Shown: positions 1 through 5,961, counted from the stretch's first letter. The stretch: DNA of 6,383 nt from CAZWUZ01 sp964637655 [NCBI: uncultured bacterium] (GCA_964637655.1 CAZWUZ010000225.1:1-6383); one strand, 5' to 3'. Notes: generated from the sequence alone by a model not told the origin. Program-made: numbers and translations.

Positions 1-168
1 GCCCTTGCCGACGCGGTAGCACGGCAGTATCCCGTCGTTGGCCATGCGGCGCACTGTCGCCGCACTGACCCCGAGCATGGTCGCCGTCTCACTCACCGTG
101 AGCATCTTTTCCAGGTCAGGTTCATCTCCCGACACCAGATTGTCGGGATCGACGAATTCAATGATCAC
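1..168 (-). CDS. Excisionase/MerR-like helix-turn-helix DNA-binding protein, partial (C-terminus beyond left edge)
   Basis: Read on the minus strand from a GTG at 168, the frame is open to base 1 and gives 56 residues, beginning MIIEFVDPDNLVSGDEPDLE. Residues 23-56 (LTVSETATMLGVSAATVRRM, then NDGILPCYRVGKG) match the HTH_17/excisionase-type helix-turn-helix: an LTVSEAA-like first helix, the GVS turn, a TVRR recognition helix, and the G-x-LP-x-YRVG wing start. Such proteins bind DNA as phage or plasmid excisionases or as antitoxin-like regulators; which applies here cannot be told without the missing C-terminus. The start is supported by GGAG at 174-177, five bases before the GTG; an upstream ATG is closed by a stop after two codons. 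The gene is short enough to have escaped ORF calling because it is truncated. It is transcribed divergently from the two-component operon. Confidence 0.8.
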   Translation of the reverse strand, partial: MIIEFVDPDNLVSGDEPDLEKMLTVSETATMLGVSAATVRRMANDGILPCYRVGKG

Positions 169-210
169 AACCGCTCCGTAACTATAGCATTCCTGTCATA
201 AGACGCCATA

Positions 211-238
211 AGTATACTATATTGTCAAATTTTGTCAA
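211..238 (-). promoter_or_regulatory. Sigma70-like promoter of the helix-turn-helix gene
   Basis: On the minus strand a perfect TTGACA (-35, 238-233) is followed by a 16-base spacer and TATACT (-10, 216-211). A start near 204 would give a leader of about 36 bases to the GTG at 168. A second TTGACA lies exactly one helical turn (10 bp) downstream of the first, at 228-223. The -10 sits inside an 8-bp perfect palindrome, AGTATACT (211-218), a possible operator for the encoded protein. The promoter match is seen directly; autoregulation is inference. Confidence 0.7.
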
Positions 239-276
239 GTGAAACGATACAAAAACCGGTAAGGCGCGAGTATTTA

Positions 277-299
277 TTTGTAATCGTTTATATTACAAA
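277..299. repeat. 8-bp perfect inverted repeat in intergenic region, possible operator
   Basis: TTTGTAAT (277-284) and ATTACAAA (292-299) are perfect inverted copies separated by 7 bases. They lie in the AT-rich gap between the divergent helix-turn-helix gene and the response regulator gene. There is no T-run suited to a terminator, and the two-turn spacing of half-sites suits a dimeric regulator. It is about 40 bp upstream of the minus-strand -35 and about 135 bp upstream of the plus-strand -10, so the leftward gene is the closer target. The rest of 241-434 holds a pyrimidine-rich stretch (387-433) and no gene that I can support. Confidence 0.4.
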
Positions 300-434
300 G
301 AGATAAATCAGTTCAACTAAAGCCATACGTCGCTGTTTTTCATCGCAGATGCCTGTTTTTTGCTGTTACAGCGGGTTACGGGGTTACCCTTTTTGTCATC
401 TTTTCCTTTTCTCACCCTCTTCTCACTCCCCCTA

Positions 435-443
435 TGGTATACT
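435..443 (+). promoter_or_regulatory. Extended -10 promoter of the two-component operon
   Basis: TG-G-TATACT (435-443) is an extended -10 element: the TG dinucleotide lies one base before a 5/6 match to TATAAT. No good -35 is found 16-18 bases upstream, where the DNA is a pyrimidine tract, which is typical of extended -10 promoters. A start near 450 leaves about 18 bases of leader containing AGGAGG (452-457). This also rules out the longer upstream reading of the regulator gene. Confidence 0.55.
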
Positions 444-467
444 GACAGCGCAGGAGGCAAGGCCGAC

Positions 468-1142
468 ATGCGCATTCTCGTGGTTGAAGACGATCAGTCG
501 CTCGGGGAAACGCTGCAGCAGGGGCTCGTCGAGGAGCGCTACGCGGTCGACCTGGCGCGCGACGGTGAGCAGGCCGCATACCTCGCGCAGGTCAATCCCT
601 ACGACGCGGTGGTGCTCGATATCCGTCTGCCGAAAAAGGACGGCTACACCCTCTGCCGCGAATGGCGCGCGGCCGGGCTGGCCATGCCGGTGCTGATGCT
701 CACCGCCAACGATGCGCTCGACCAGAAGGTGACCGGGCTCGACGCGGGCGCTGACGATTACCTGACCAAACCCTTCGAATTCGACGAACTGCTCGCCCGC
801 CTGCGCGCGCTGCTGCGCCGCGCGCGGCAGCAGCCGTCGCCGGTGCTGCGCTGCGCCGACCTCGAACTCGACCCCGCCGCGCACCGGGTCAGCCGCGGCG
901 GACGCGACCTGCTGCTCAGCGCGCTCGAGTTCCGCCTGCTCCACTACCTGCTGACGCGGCAGGGGGAGGTCGTCCCGCGCGGCGACATCATCGAGCATGT
1001 CTGGGACATGAACTACGACGGGGACAGCAATGTCGTCGACGTGTACATCAGTTATTTGCGGCAGAAACTCGACCGCGGGTTCCCGGTCAAACTCATCCAC
1101 ACCGTGCGCGGGGTGGGCTACACCGTGCAGGCACCCGCGTGA
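468..1142 (+). CDS. OmpR/PhoB-family response regulator
   Basis: A 224-residue transcription factor, the output half of a two-component system with the kinase encoded next to it. The receiver domain (about 1-115) has the acidic pocket E7-D8-D9, the phospho-acceptor D51 in VVLDIRLP, T79 in LMLTAND and K101 in the TKPF motif, so all catalytic positions are intact. The C-terminal winged-helix domain (about 127-222) shows the ALEFRLL segment, the recognition helix (SNVVDVYISYLRQKL, 187-201) and the final TVRGVGYTV wing hairpin. The length is normal for the family. The start ATG at 468 is chosen because AGGAGG lies 10 bases upstream and the promoter lies at 435-443; an in-frame ATG at 360 precedes that promoter and encodes an unlikely extension. 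The sequence resembles the QseB/PmrA/TctD branch, but the specific member and stimulus cannot be assigned. The stop overlaps the kinase start. Confidence 0.95.
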   Translation: MRILVVEDDQSLGETLQQGLVEERYAVDLARDGEQAAYLAQVNPYDAVVLDIRLPKKDGYTLCREWRAAGLAMPVLMLTANDALDQKVTGLDAGADDYLTKPFEFDELLARLRALLRRARQQPSPVLRCADLELDPAAHRVSRGGRDLLLSALEFRLLHYLLTRQGEVVPRGDIIEHVWDMNYDGDSNVVDVYISYLRQKLDRGFPVKLIHTVRGVGYTVQAPA

Positions 1143-2677
1143 AATTCCCCCTGCCGCACAGCGTCCATGTGCGCCTCGCGCTCTGGACCACCGGGGTGAT
1201 GGCGCTGCTGCTCCTGTTTTTCGCGGTCCTCTTCCACGAACGGCTCGCCACCGTGCTGAGCGCCACGCAGGACGGGCTGCTCTTCAACCGCGCCGTCGCC
1301 ATCGCCTCGGGGTTCACCCCCGGGCGCGGGCTGGTCCCGCCGCCGCCCGACGCGCGGCCGGGCGGCGAGGCCAGTGACCGCGAACGACGCTGGCGCGAGC
1401 GCGACGACGATGACAGCCCGTCCTGGCGCGACCGCCGCCGTGCGGAGCGCGGCGATAACGAGGGGGAACGCGGGCGTGACCGCCGCTGGCGCGGTCCGCG
1501 CCGCCCTGACGAGCCGCTCATCCGCATCCTCGAGCGCGGGCGGCAGCATCACGGCGATTACTGCATCGTCATCACCGACAGCGCCGGCAGCGTGGTCGAA
1601 TGCTCGCGCCACATGACCTACGCGGTCGCCGCGTTCCCCGCGCACCCCGTGCAGGCGCAGTTTTTCACCGCGGCTGATACCGCAGGCATCGTCTCGCGTT
1701 TCGTCGCCTACCCGCTGCAGACCCCCGAGGGACCGCACACGCTCTACGTCGGGCAGGCGCGCGACCGGGTCGAGGAGCCGCTGCAGCGCATCCGTCTCTT
1801 TCTCGCCGTCGTCGTGCCGTGCGGCATCCTGCTGCTCGCCCTCGGCAGTTATTTCATCGCCGCGCGCGGACTCCGCCCGCTGCGCCGCCTCGCGCACGAT
1901 GCCGCAGGCATGGACGGGCACGACGCCACCGCGCGGCTCGCGGTGCCCGCGCGGCGCGACGAGGTGGCGGAACTCGCCGGCGCCTTCAACGGGCTGCTGA
2001 CGCGCATCGCCGCCGCCACGGCGCGGCAGCGGCAGTTCACCGCCGACGCCGCCCATGAACTGCGCACCCCGCTGGCCGGGCTGAAGAGCCGCCTGCAGGT
2101 GGCGCGCCGGCGCGAACGCAGCGCCGACGAATACCGCTCGCTGCTCGCCGCGCTCGAAACCGACACGCGCCATCTCGAGTCGCTGCTCGACGGGCTGCTG
2201 CTGCTCGCCCGGCTCGACCACGCGCGGGAACTCCCTGTGGCGCCCGTACCGCTACGGACACTGCTCGACGCGCTGGCCGCCGGCCCGCACGCTGCCGGGC
2301 TGCGCCTGACGCTCACCGTGCCGGACGCCGTGAGCGTGCGCGGCAGCGAGACCCTGCTGCGCCAGCTCTTCAGCAACCTGCTCGACAACGCGCGCAAGTA
2401 CGCGGGAGAAAGCGCTGCCGTCAACATCGCCGCAGCCGCGGATGCCGGCCGGATCGTCGTCACGGTCGCTGACAACGGGCCGGGCGTGCCGCCCGACGTG
2501 CTGCCGCAGATATTCGACCGTTTCTACAAGGGGGACAGCGCGCGCAGCGAGCGCGGCAGCGCCGGGCTCGGCCTGGCCATCGTCGCGGCCATCGCCGCCG
2601 CGCACGGCGGCAGCGTCGCTGCCGCCGCCGGCGACCCGCGCGGCCTGCGCTTCACTATCACGCTTCCCGCCGCCTGA
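1139..2677 (+). CDS. Sensor histidine kinase of the two-component system
   Basis: A 512-residue inner-membrane kinase expected to phosphorylate the preceding regulator. Order of parts: a transmembrane helix at about 12-34; a periplasmic region at about 35-218; a second transmembrane helix at about 219-241; a HAMP-like linker (about 242-295); the H-box FTADAAHELRTPL with phospho-acceptor H306; then the ATP-binding domain with N-box FSNLLDNARKY (N413, N417), G1 DNGPG (445-449), F-box IFDRFYKG and G2 GSAGLGLAI (473-481). All catalytic motifs are present. The start is a GTG overlapping the regulator's stop by four bases (GTGA), implying translational coupling. The oddity is the periplasmic part: residues 77-123 are 17 Arg and 14 Asp/Glu out of 47, with RRWR occurring twice (83-86, 115-118) and a DDDD run at 89-92. 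The stretch looks like an expanded low-complexity insert next to a more ordinary sensor segment (about 127-215). The signal sensed is unknown. Confidence 0.94.
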   Translation: MKFPLPHSVHVRLALWTTGVMALLLLFFAVLFHERLATVLSATQDGLLFNRAVAIASGFTPGRGLVPPPPDARPGGEASDRERRWRERDDDDSPSWRDRRRAERGDNEGERGRDRRWRGPRRPDEPLIRILERGRQHHGDYCIVITDSAGSVVECSRHMTYAVAAFPAHPVQAQFFTAADTAGIVSRFVAYPLQTPEGPHTLYVGQARDRVEEPLQRIRLFLAVVVPCGILLLALGSYFIAARGLRPLRRLAHDAAGMDGHDATARLAVPARRDEVAELAGAFNGLLTRIAAATARQRQFTADAAHELRTPLAGLKSRLQVARRRERSADEYRSLLAALETDTRHLESLLDGLLLLARLDHARELPVAPVPLRTLLDALAAGPHAAGLRLTLTVPDAVSVRGSETLLRQLFSNLLDNARKYAGESAAVNIAAAADAGRIVVTVADNGPGVPPDVLPQIFDRFYKGDSARSERGSAGLGLAIVAAIAAAHGGSVAAAAGDPRGLRFTITLPAA

Positions 2678-2700
2678 CAGTACGCTGCTGCCTGCAAGTA

Positions 2701-2709
2701 TGCTACACT
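2701..2709 (+). promoter_or_regulatory. Possible extended -10 promoter before the methyltransferase gene
   Basis: TG-C-TACACT (2701-2709) has the TG of an extended -10 and matches TATAAT at 4/6 positions. It lies in the 47-base gap after the kinase stop codon. No convincing -35 is spaced correctly. A start near 2716 would leave a short leader containing GGGAGG (2729-2734). Its form resembles the promoter at 435-443. The match is weak, and read-through from the kinase gene is an equally good source of transcript, since no terminator is visible between them. Confidence 0.3.
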
Positions 2710-2724
2710 TCCTCCGGATTGTCC

Positions 2725-3528
2725 ATGCGGGAGGATGTCTTGGCTAACCTGTCCCAGCAGCGCCTGCGCCGGCTCGTACTCAATCTGCGTCTGCTGTGGT
2801 CCAATCTGACTGTCGGCTGCCGCAGCCGACTCAGTTGCCTCCGTGCAGGTCTGTATTTTCCAAAATTTCTCGAATACCCACTGGTTCGACACCATCTTGG
2901 GAACATAGCAGATAAAACTGTGCTCGACCTTGGCGCAAATTACCGATATTTCACCGTCTGGCTGGCCACCGCACGACAGGCAAGAATTATCGCTGTCGAC
3001 CTGCTGCATCAGCCGCTGACACTCTACCGCCGGCTTCCCTTCGTGCAGCAACATCCGCAATGCATACTTCCCTGCACGGCAACACTCACCGCACTACCGC
3101 TTTCTGACGCAACGGTAGATGCTGTCTGCTGTGTCAGCACGATCGAACACATCAGCAATGATACTACCGTCATGCAGGAAATCGCCCGGGTGCTCAAACC
3201 GGGCGGCCGGGCGGTCGTGTCGTTCCCTTGTGCCGCCCGCGGGATCGTGAATCCCAACCCCGACTTCACCCAGACACGGCTGTATGATGAACAGGATGTT
3301 CGTCTTCGCCTGTTCGAACCCTCCGGCTTGCGCTGCGATACAATCGAATGGTGGCAGATAGCGGACACCACAACCGACGGCCGCGAAGGCTACTTACGCG
3401 GGATACTATACAGCCTGTTTCGCTATCGCCGCGTTGCTTCTTGCGTGAGAATGGGCAGCAACGCCCTGCATACCGCCGTTCTGGTTCTCTCCAAACCGTT
3501 GCCCAGCGACCGGCAAGCCAGCCACTAA
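2725..3528 (+). CDS. Class I SAM-dependent methyltransferase (Methyltransf_11-like), substrate unknown
   Basis: 267 residues from ATG 2725. The core follows the class I order: motif I VLDLGANYRYFTVWLA (66-81), the acidic strand-2 end IIAVDL (D92), LPLSDATVDAVCCVSTIEHI (124-143) and the motif EIARVLKPGGRAVVSFP (152-168), which is the hallmark of the Methyltransf_11 family. It probably transfers a methyl group from SAM to a small molecule, lipid or glycan, but nothing here shows the acceptor. Motif I is unusual: the expected G-x-G-x-G is G-A-N-Y-R, so SAM binding may be altered or lost. A basic, hydrophobic N-terminus (about 10-45) precedes the core and has no clear signal peptide. The start is uncertain: TTG at 2740 has a much better SD (GGGAGG, 5-base spacing) and would give 262 residues. 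GC content is far below that of neighbouring genes, suggesting transfer. The gene ends one base before the convergent HD-GYP stop. Confidence 0.82.
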   Translation: MREDVLANLSQQRLRRLVLNLRLLWSNLTVGCRSRLSCLRAGLYFPKFLEYPLVRHHLGNIADKTVLDLGANYRYFTVWLATARQARIIAVDLLHQPLTLYRRLPFVQQHPQCILPCTATLTALPLSDATVDAVCCVSTIEHISNDTTVMQEIARVLKPGGRAVVSFPCAARGIVNPNPDFTQTRLYDEQDVRLRLFEPSGLRCDTIEWWQIADTTTDGREGYLRGILYSLFRYRRVASCVRMGSNALHTAVLVLSKPLPSDRQASH

Positions 3529-3529
3529 G

Positions 3530-4285
3530 TCAGGCGGGGGCGGATTCGGCGGCGAAGGCCGCGTCGAAACGTTCGTGACAGACGCGGAAGGCGTCGAGCA
3601 GGCGCGGATCGAAATGTTCCGGGCGCACGCGCCCGTCACCCGCGAGGATAATGCGCACTGCTTCCGCATGTGACAGCGGCTCCTTGTAGGGGCGCCGGCT
3701 GCGCAGCGCGTCATAGACATCCGCCAGCAGCATAATGCGCGCCGCCAGCGGGATCTGCTCGCCGCGCAGCCCCTGCGGATAGCCCGACCCGTCCCAGTGC
3801 TCGTGATGACCCAGCGCGATCTCCGCCGCCATCGCCAGCGACGGTTCGTCCCCGCCCTGCAAAATGGCAAAACCCTGTTCCGGATGGCGCCGCATCACTG
3901 ACCATTCCCCGTCGCTGAGCGGCCCGTGCTTGAGCAGCACGCTGTCAGGCACCCCGACCTTGCCGATATCGTGCATCGGCGCCACCCAGGCGATCATCGC
4001 GGCAAAATCGGGCGACTTGCCGAGCGCCTCGGCGAGGGTGCGGCAGTATTCGCCGGTGCGGCGGATATGCGCGCCCGTTTCCGGGTCGCGGCATTCGCCC
4101 GCCCGCGTCAGACGGGCGATGGTTTCACGATAGGCATGCTGCAGCGCGGCATGCGCCGCCTGCAACTGCGCCGTGCGTGCCGCCACCTGCCTTTCCAGCA
4201 GATGCGCATGGTGCTGCAGGAAATCCTCGTATTCCTTCAGGTGCAGGTTGTTGCGCAGCAACAGCGTCAGTTCATCCTGCACCAC
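3530..4285 (-). CDS. HD-GYP cyclic-di-GMP phosphodiesterase part of a disrupted response regulator
   Basis: The open frame from GTG 4285 gives 251 residues. It opens with [20 protein letters not shown], the usual end of a receiver domain (the preceding codons read FLNKPV, carrying the conserved receiver Lys). A charged helical linker, probably coiled coil, follows (about 15-58), then the HD-GYP domain (about 55-245). Metal and catalytic motifs are complete: H73 in GAHIRR, HDIGK (105-109), HH (160-161), DGSGYP (165-170) and DVYDAL (189-194). HD-GYP proteins linearise cyclic di-GMP to pGpG or GMP in the cytoplasm and so influence motility, biofilm and virulence. No SD lies before the GTG, and the natural start is in the receiver part, from which this frame is separated by a frameshift. 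It might still be made by coupling, because the upstream frame stops 16 bases past this GTG; otherwise it is a pseudogene fragment. Confidence 0.75.
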   Translation of the reverse strand: MVQDELTLLLRNNLHLKEYEDFLQHHAHLLERQVAARTAQLQAAHAALQHAYRETIARLTRAGECRDPETGAHIRRTGEYCRTLAEALGKSPDFAAMIAWVAPMHDIGKVGVPDSVLLKHGPLSDGEWSVMRRHPEQGFAILQGGDEPSLAMAAEIALGHHEHWDGSGYPQGLRGEQIPLAARIMLLADVYDALRSRRPYKEPLSHAEAVRIILAGDGRVRPEHFDPRLLDAFRVCHERFDAAFAAESAPA

Positions 4286-4611
4286 CGGCTTGTTGAGAAA
4301 ACGCGCAGGCGGTTCTCGTGCGAATTGAGCGCGGTGAGGATGATAACCGGGATATGCGCCGTTGCCGCGTCCGCCTTGAGCGCGCGCAACGCGGTAAACC
4401 CGTCCATGACCGGCATAGTGACGTCGAGGATAACGAGGTCAGGTGGCTGCGCCGCCACAGCATCCAGCGCCGCCTGCCCGTTGGCCGCCTCACGCACCGT
4501 ATAGCCGAGATGCTCGCAGAGCACGCGCAGCAGGTAGCGGTTCTGCTCCTCGTCATCGACGACCAGAATCTCGAACAGGCGCTTGTCCGGCACCTGTCCG
4601 GCATCGCTCAC
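4267..4611 (-). CDS. Receiver-domain part of the disrupted HD-GYP response regulator
   Basis: 114 residues from a GTG whose last two bases are shared with the trpB stop (GTGA overlap), with no strong SD, so translational coupling to trpB is likely. Residues 14-103 form most of a CheY-like receiver: [14 protein letters not shown] with the acidic pair D19/D20, the phospho-acceptor D63 in [12 protein letters not shown], and T93 in [14 protein letters not shown]. After RLRVF (101-105) the frame turns into nonsense (STSRWCRMN) and stops, losing alpha4-beta5, the conserved Lys-Pro and the last helix. Those last elements are found in the next frame of the downstream HD-GYP reading. As translated, this protein would be a truncated receiver lacking the lysine needed for normal phosphorylation signalling. 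Confidence 0.75.
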   Translation of the reverse strand: MSDAGQVPDKRLFEILVVDDEEQNRYLLRVLCEHLGYTVREAANGQAALDAVAAQPPDLVILDVTMPVMDGFTALRALKADAATAHIPVIILTALNSHENRLRVFSTSRWCRMN

Positions 4612-5798
4612 GGCAGCAGGCCCAGCCGTTTCGCTACACTCTCGACATCCTTGTCACCGCGCCCCGAGAGACAGACGACGATTTTCTTCCCGCGCGCGCC
4701 GGCGGCAACCAGTTGCGGCAGGTACGCGAGCGCATGCGACGATTCGAGCGCGGGGATGATCCCCTCGGTCTGCGTCAGGTTGCGGAAGGCGGCCAGCGCC
4801 TCGTCGTCGGTGGCGCTGACATAGGTGGCGATGCCCCGGTCCTTGAAGTGCGCATGTTCCGGGCCGACCCCGGGATAATCGAGTCCGGCGGAGATCGAGT
4901 GCGCGGTCTGCACCTGCCCATGCTCGTCCATCAGCAGATACGACAGCGAGCCGTGCAGCACACCGGGCCGCCCCGCGGTAAGTGAAGCGCCATGTTTGCC
5001 GCTTGCCAGCCCGAGCCCGCCCGCCTCCACCCCGACCATCCGCACTTTGTCCGCGACATCGACAAAGGGATGGAAAAGCCCGAGCGAGTTGCTCCCCGCC
5101 CCGACACAGGCGACGAGGTAGTCAGGCAGACCGCCGCACTGCTGTGCAAACTGCGCGCGCGCCTCGAGCCCGATGACGCGCTGGAAATCGCGCACGATTT
5201 CCGGGTAGGGTGCGGGACCGATGGTCGAGCCGATGAGATAATAGCTGTCAGCGACATTGGTCACCCAGTCGCGGATCGCTTCGGTGCAGGCGTCCTTGAG
5301 CGTTTTGCTGCCGCTGTCGACGGGACAGACCTCCGCCCCGAGCAGTTTCATCCGCACGACATTGAGCGCCTGCCGCCCGGTGTCCTCGCGTCCCATGTAG
5401 ACCGTGCATTTCCGGTTGAACAGCGCCGCCACCGTGGCGGTCGCCACCCCGTGCTGCCCCGCGCCCGTCTCCGCGATGATGCGCTGCTTGCCCATCTGCA
5501 CCGCGAGCAGCACCTGCCCGAGCGTGTTGTTGATCTTGTGCGCCCCGGTATGCGTCAGGTCCTCGCGCTTGAGCCAGATCTCCGCGCCGAGTTGCGCCGA
5601 CAGGCGCTGCGCATGGTACAGCGGGGTCGGCCGCCCCGCATACTGCTGCAGGTAGCCGTCGAGTTCGCGCTGCGCCCCGGGATTCTTTTTGAACGCCGCG
5701 TATGCCTGCTGCAGTTCCGCCAGCGCCCCCATGAGTATCTCGGGCGCGAACTGCCCGCCAGAGGGGCCGAAATAACCCGGCCGCGTGTTGTCTGTCAT
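4608..5798 (-). CDS. trpB: Tryptophan synthase beta chain
   Basis: 396 residues, the normal TrpB length. It is the PLP enzyme that condenses indole with L-serine to give L-tryptophan, in the cytoplasm as an alpha2-beta2 complex with TrpA. Recognisable parts: N-terminal [12 protein letters not shown] (9-20); the PLP Schiff-base lysine K88 in [14 protein letters not shown]110 in [11 protein letters not shown], equivalent to the catalytic glutamate; the PLP-phosphate loop GAGSN (233-237); and the C-terminal SGRGDKD (378-384), whose serine contacts the pyridine nitrogen. The loop is usually GGGSN, so A234 is a mild variation. The start ATG at 5798 is preceded by GGAGG with 5-base spacing; longer readings to 5849 would begin inside the promoter. 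TrpA is not encoded next to it; instead the stop overlaps the GTG of a receiver/HD-GYP gene. The leader is about 16 bases, too short for a trp attenuator. Confidence 0.97.
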   Translation of the reverse strand: MTDNTRPGYFGPSGGQFAPEILMGALAELQQAYAAFKKNPGAQRELDGYLQQYAGRPTPLYHAQRLSAQLGAEIWLKREDLTHTGAHKINNTLGQVLLAVQMGKQRIIAETGAGQHGVATATVAALFNRKCTVYMGREDTGRQALNVVRMKLLGAEVCPVDSGSKTLKDACTEAIRDWVTNVADSYYLIGSTIGPAPYPEIVRDFQRVIGLEARAQFAQQCGGLPDYLVACVGAGSNSLGLFHPFVDVADKVRMVGVEAGGLGLASGKHGASLTAGRPGVLHGSLSYLLMDEHGQVQTAHSISAGLDYPGVGPEHAHFKDRGIATYVSATDDEALAAFRNLTQTEGIIPALESSHALAYLPQLVAAGARGKKIVVCLSGRGDKDVESVAKRLGLLP

Positions 5799-5820
5799 GG
5801 TCGCCTCCACCGCTGCCGCC

Positions 5821-5849
5821 ATTATACTTGACATGCTCCTGTCCATCAA
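5821..5849 (-). promoter_or_regulatory. Sigma70-like promoter of trpB
   Basis: On the minus strand TTGATG (-35, 5849-5844) is followed by a 17-base spacer and a perfect TATAAT (-10, 5826-5821). Transcription would start near 5814, about 16 bases before the trpB ATG. The spacing is optimal. No leader peptide or attenuator fits in the space. The element overlaps an oppositely oriented promoter at 5828-5856. Confidence 0.7.
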
Positions 5850-5856
5850 TTAGTAT
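5828..5856 (+). promoter_or_regulatory. Candidate plus-strand promoter for the histone gene, overlapping the trpB promoter
   Basis: A perfect TTGACA (-35, 5828-5833) is followed by a 17-base spacer and TAGTAT (-10, 5851-5856, 4/6 match). Transcription would begin near 5863 and cross the three-arm repeat before reaching the histone-fold gene at 6020, giving a leader of about 157 bases. The two promoters occupy the same 36 bp in opposite orientation. I see no better promoter between 5857 and 6019. Confidence 0.45.
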
Positions 5857-5877
5857 CTCGCGCGGTAACTGTTCAGC

Positions 5878-5961
5878 CACCCTCACCCTCCCCTCCCCCG
5901 CCGCAGGCAGGAGAGGGTGGTCACCTTCCCCCTCTTAGAGGGGGAAGGTTGGATGAGGGTG
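5878..5961. repeat. Three-arm palindromic intergenic repeat element
   Basis: Outer arms CACCCTCA (5878-5885) and TGAGGGTG (5954-5961) are perfect inverted copies closing the element. Inside are two hairpins: an imperfect one with CACCCTC (5884-5890) pairing with GAGGGTG (5913-5919), and a perfect 13-bp one with ACCTTCCCCCTCT (5923-5935) pairing with AGAGGGGGAAGGT (5937-5949) around a single central base. The layout is a cloverleaf or three-way junction. Similar CCCTC/GAGGG short dispersed elements occur in many high-GC proteobacterial genomes, from memory rather than from a search, so this is probably one copy of a repeated non-coding family. It has no T-run and is not a typical terminator. 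It lies in the presumed leader of the histone gene. Confidence 0.75.

Larger units (their letters stand above)
3530..4611 (-). pseudogene. Full-length RpfG-like receiver/HD-GYP response regulator gene, broken by an out-of-frame deletion
   Basis: This entry joins the receiver and HD-GYP readings as one ancestral gene. The break is near 4287-4297, where the receiver frame ends RLRVF and the other frame resumes [11 protein letters not shown]. Intact relatives have about eight residues between these points (of the type F-E-x-G-A-D-D). On that assumption about 22 bases are missing, which is not a multiple of three. The surviving GTTTTCTC could be the scar of recombination between two short TTTC copies. 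The two parts overlap by 19 bases. A loss this long is less likely to be a sequencing error than a single-base indel would be, but this cannot be excluded here. The HD-GYP catalytic residues show no further decay, so the event may be recent. Confidence 0.7.

Noticed and set aside
370-395. GGGT...ACCC followed by TTTTT as a terminator
   Set aside because: The stem is only about 4 bp with a 9-base loop, and no gene ends upstream on that strand.
360-467. N-terminal extension of the response regulator from ATG 360
   Set aside because: The extension precedes the promoter at 435-443, has no SD, and receivers of this family begin at MRILVVEDD.
1118-2221. Long minus-strand open frame (367 codons) opposite the kinase gene
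   Set aside because: It is antisense to a complete histidine kinase with all motifs; such frames are usual in high-GC DNA, and the translation is low-complexity with no recognisable domain.
5799-5820. Possible trp attenuator or leader peptide before trpB
   Set aside because: Only about 16 bases separate the predicted transcription start from the ATG, leaving no room for a leader peptide and alternative hairpins.
4992-5831. Plus-strand open frame of 279 codons opposite trpB
   Set aside because: It is a shadow of the intact trpB gene, with no start signal or domain.
5799-5849. N-terminal extension of TrpB to 5849
   Set aside because: The extended start lies inside the -35 element; GGAGG directly precedes ATG 5798, which gives the usual TrpB N-terminus.
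5878-5961. Three-arm repeat as a transposon end or CRISPR repeat
   Set aside because: There is no transposase, target duplication, or regularly spaced repeat unit in the window.
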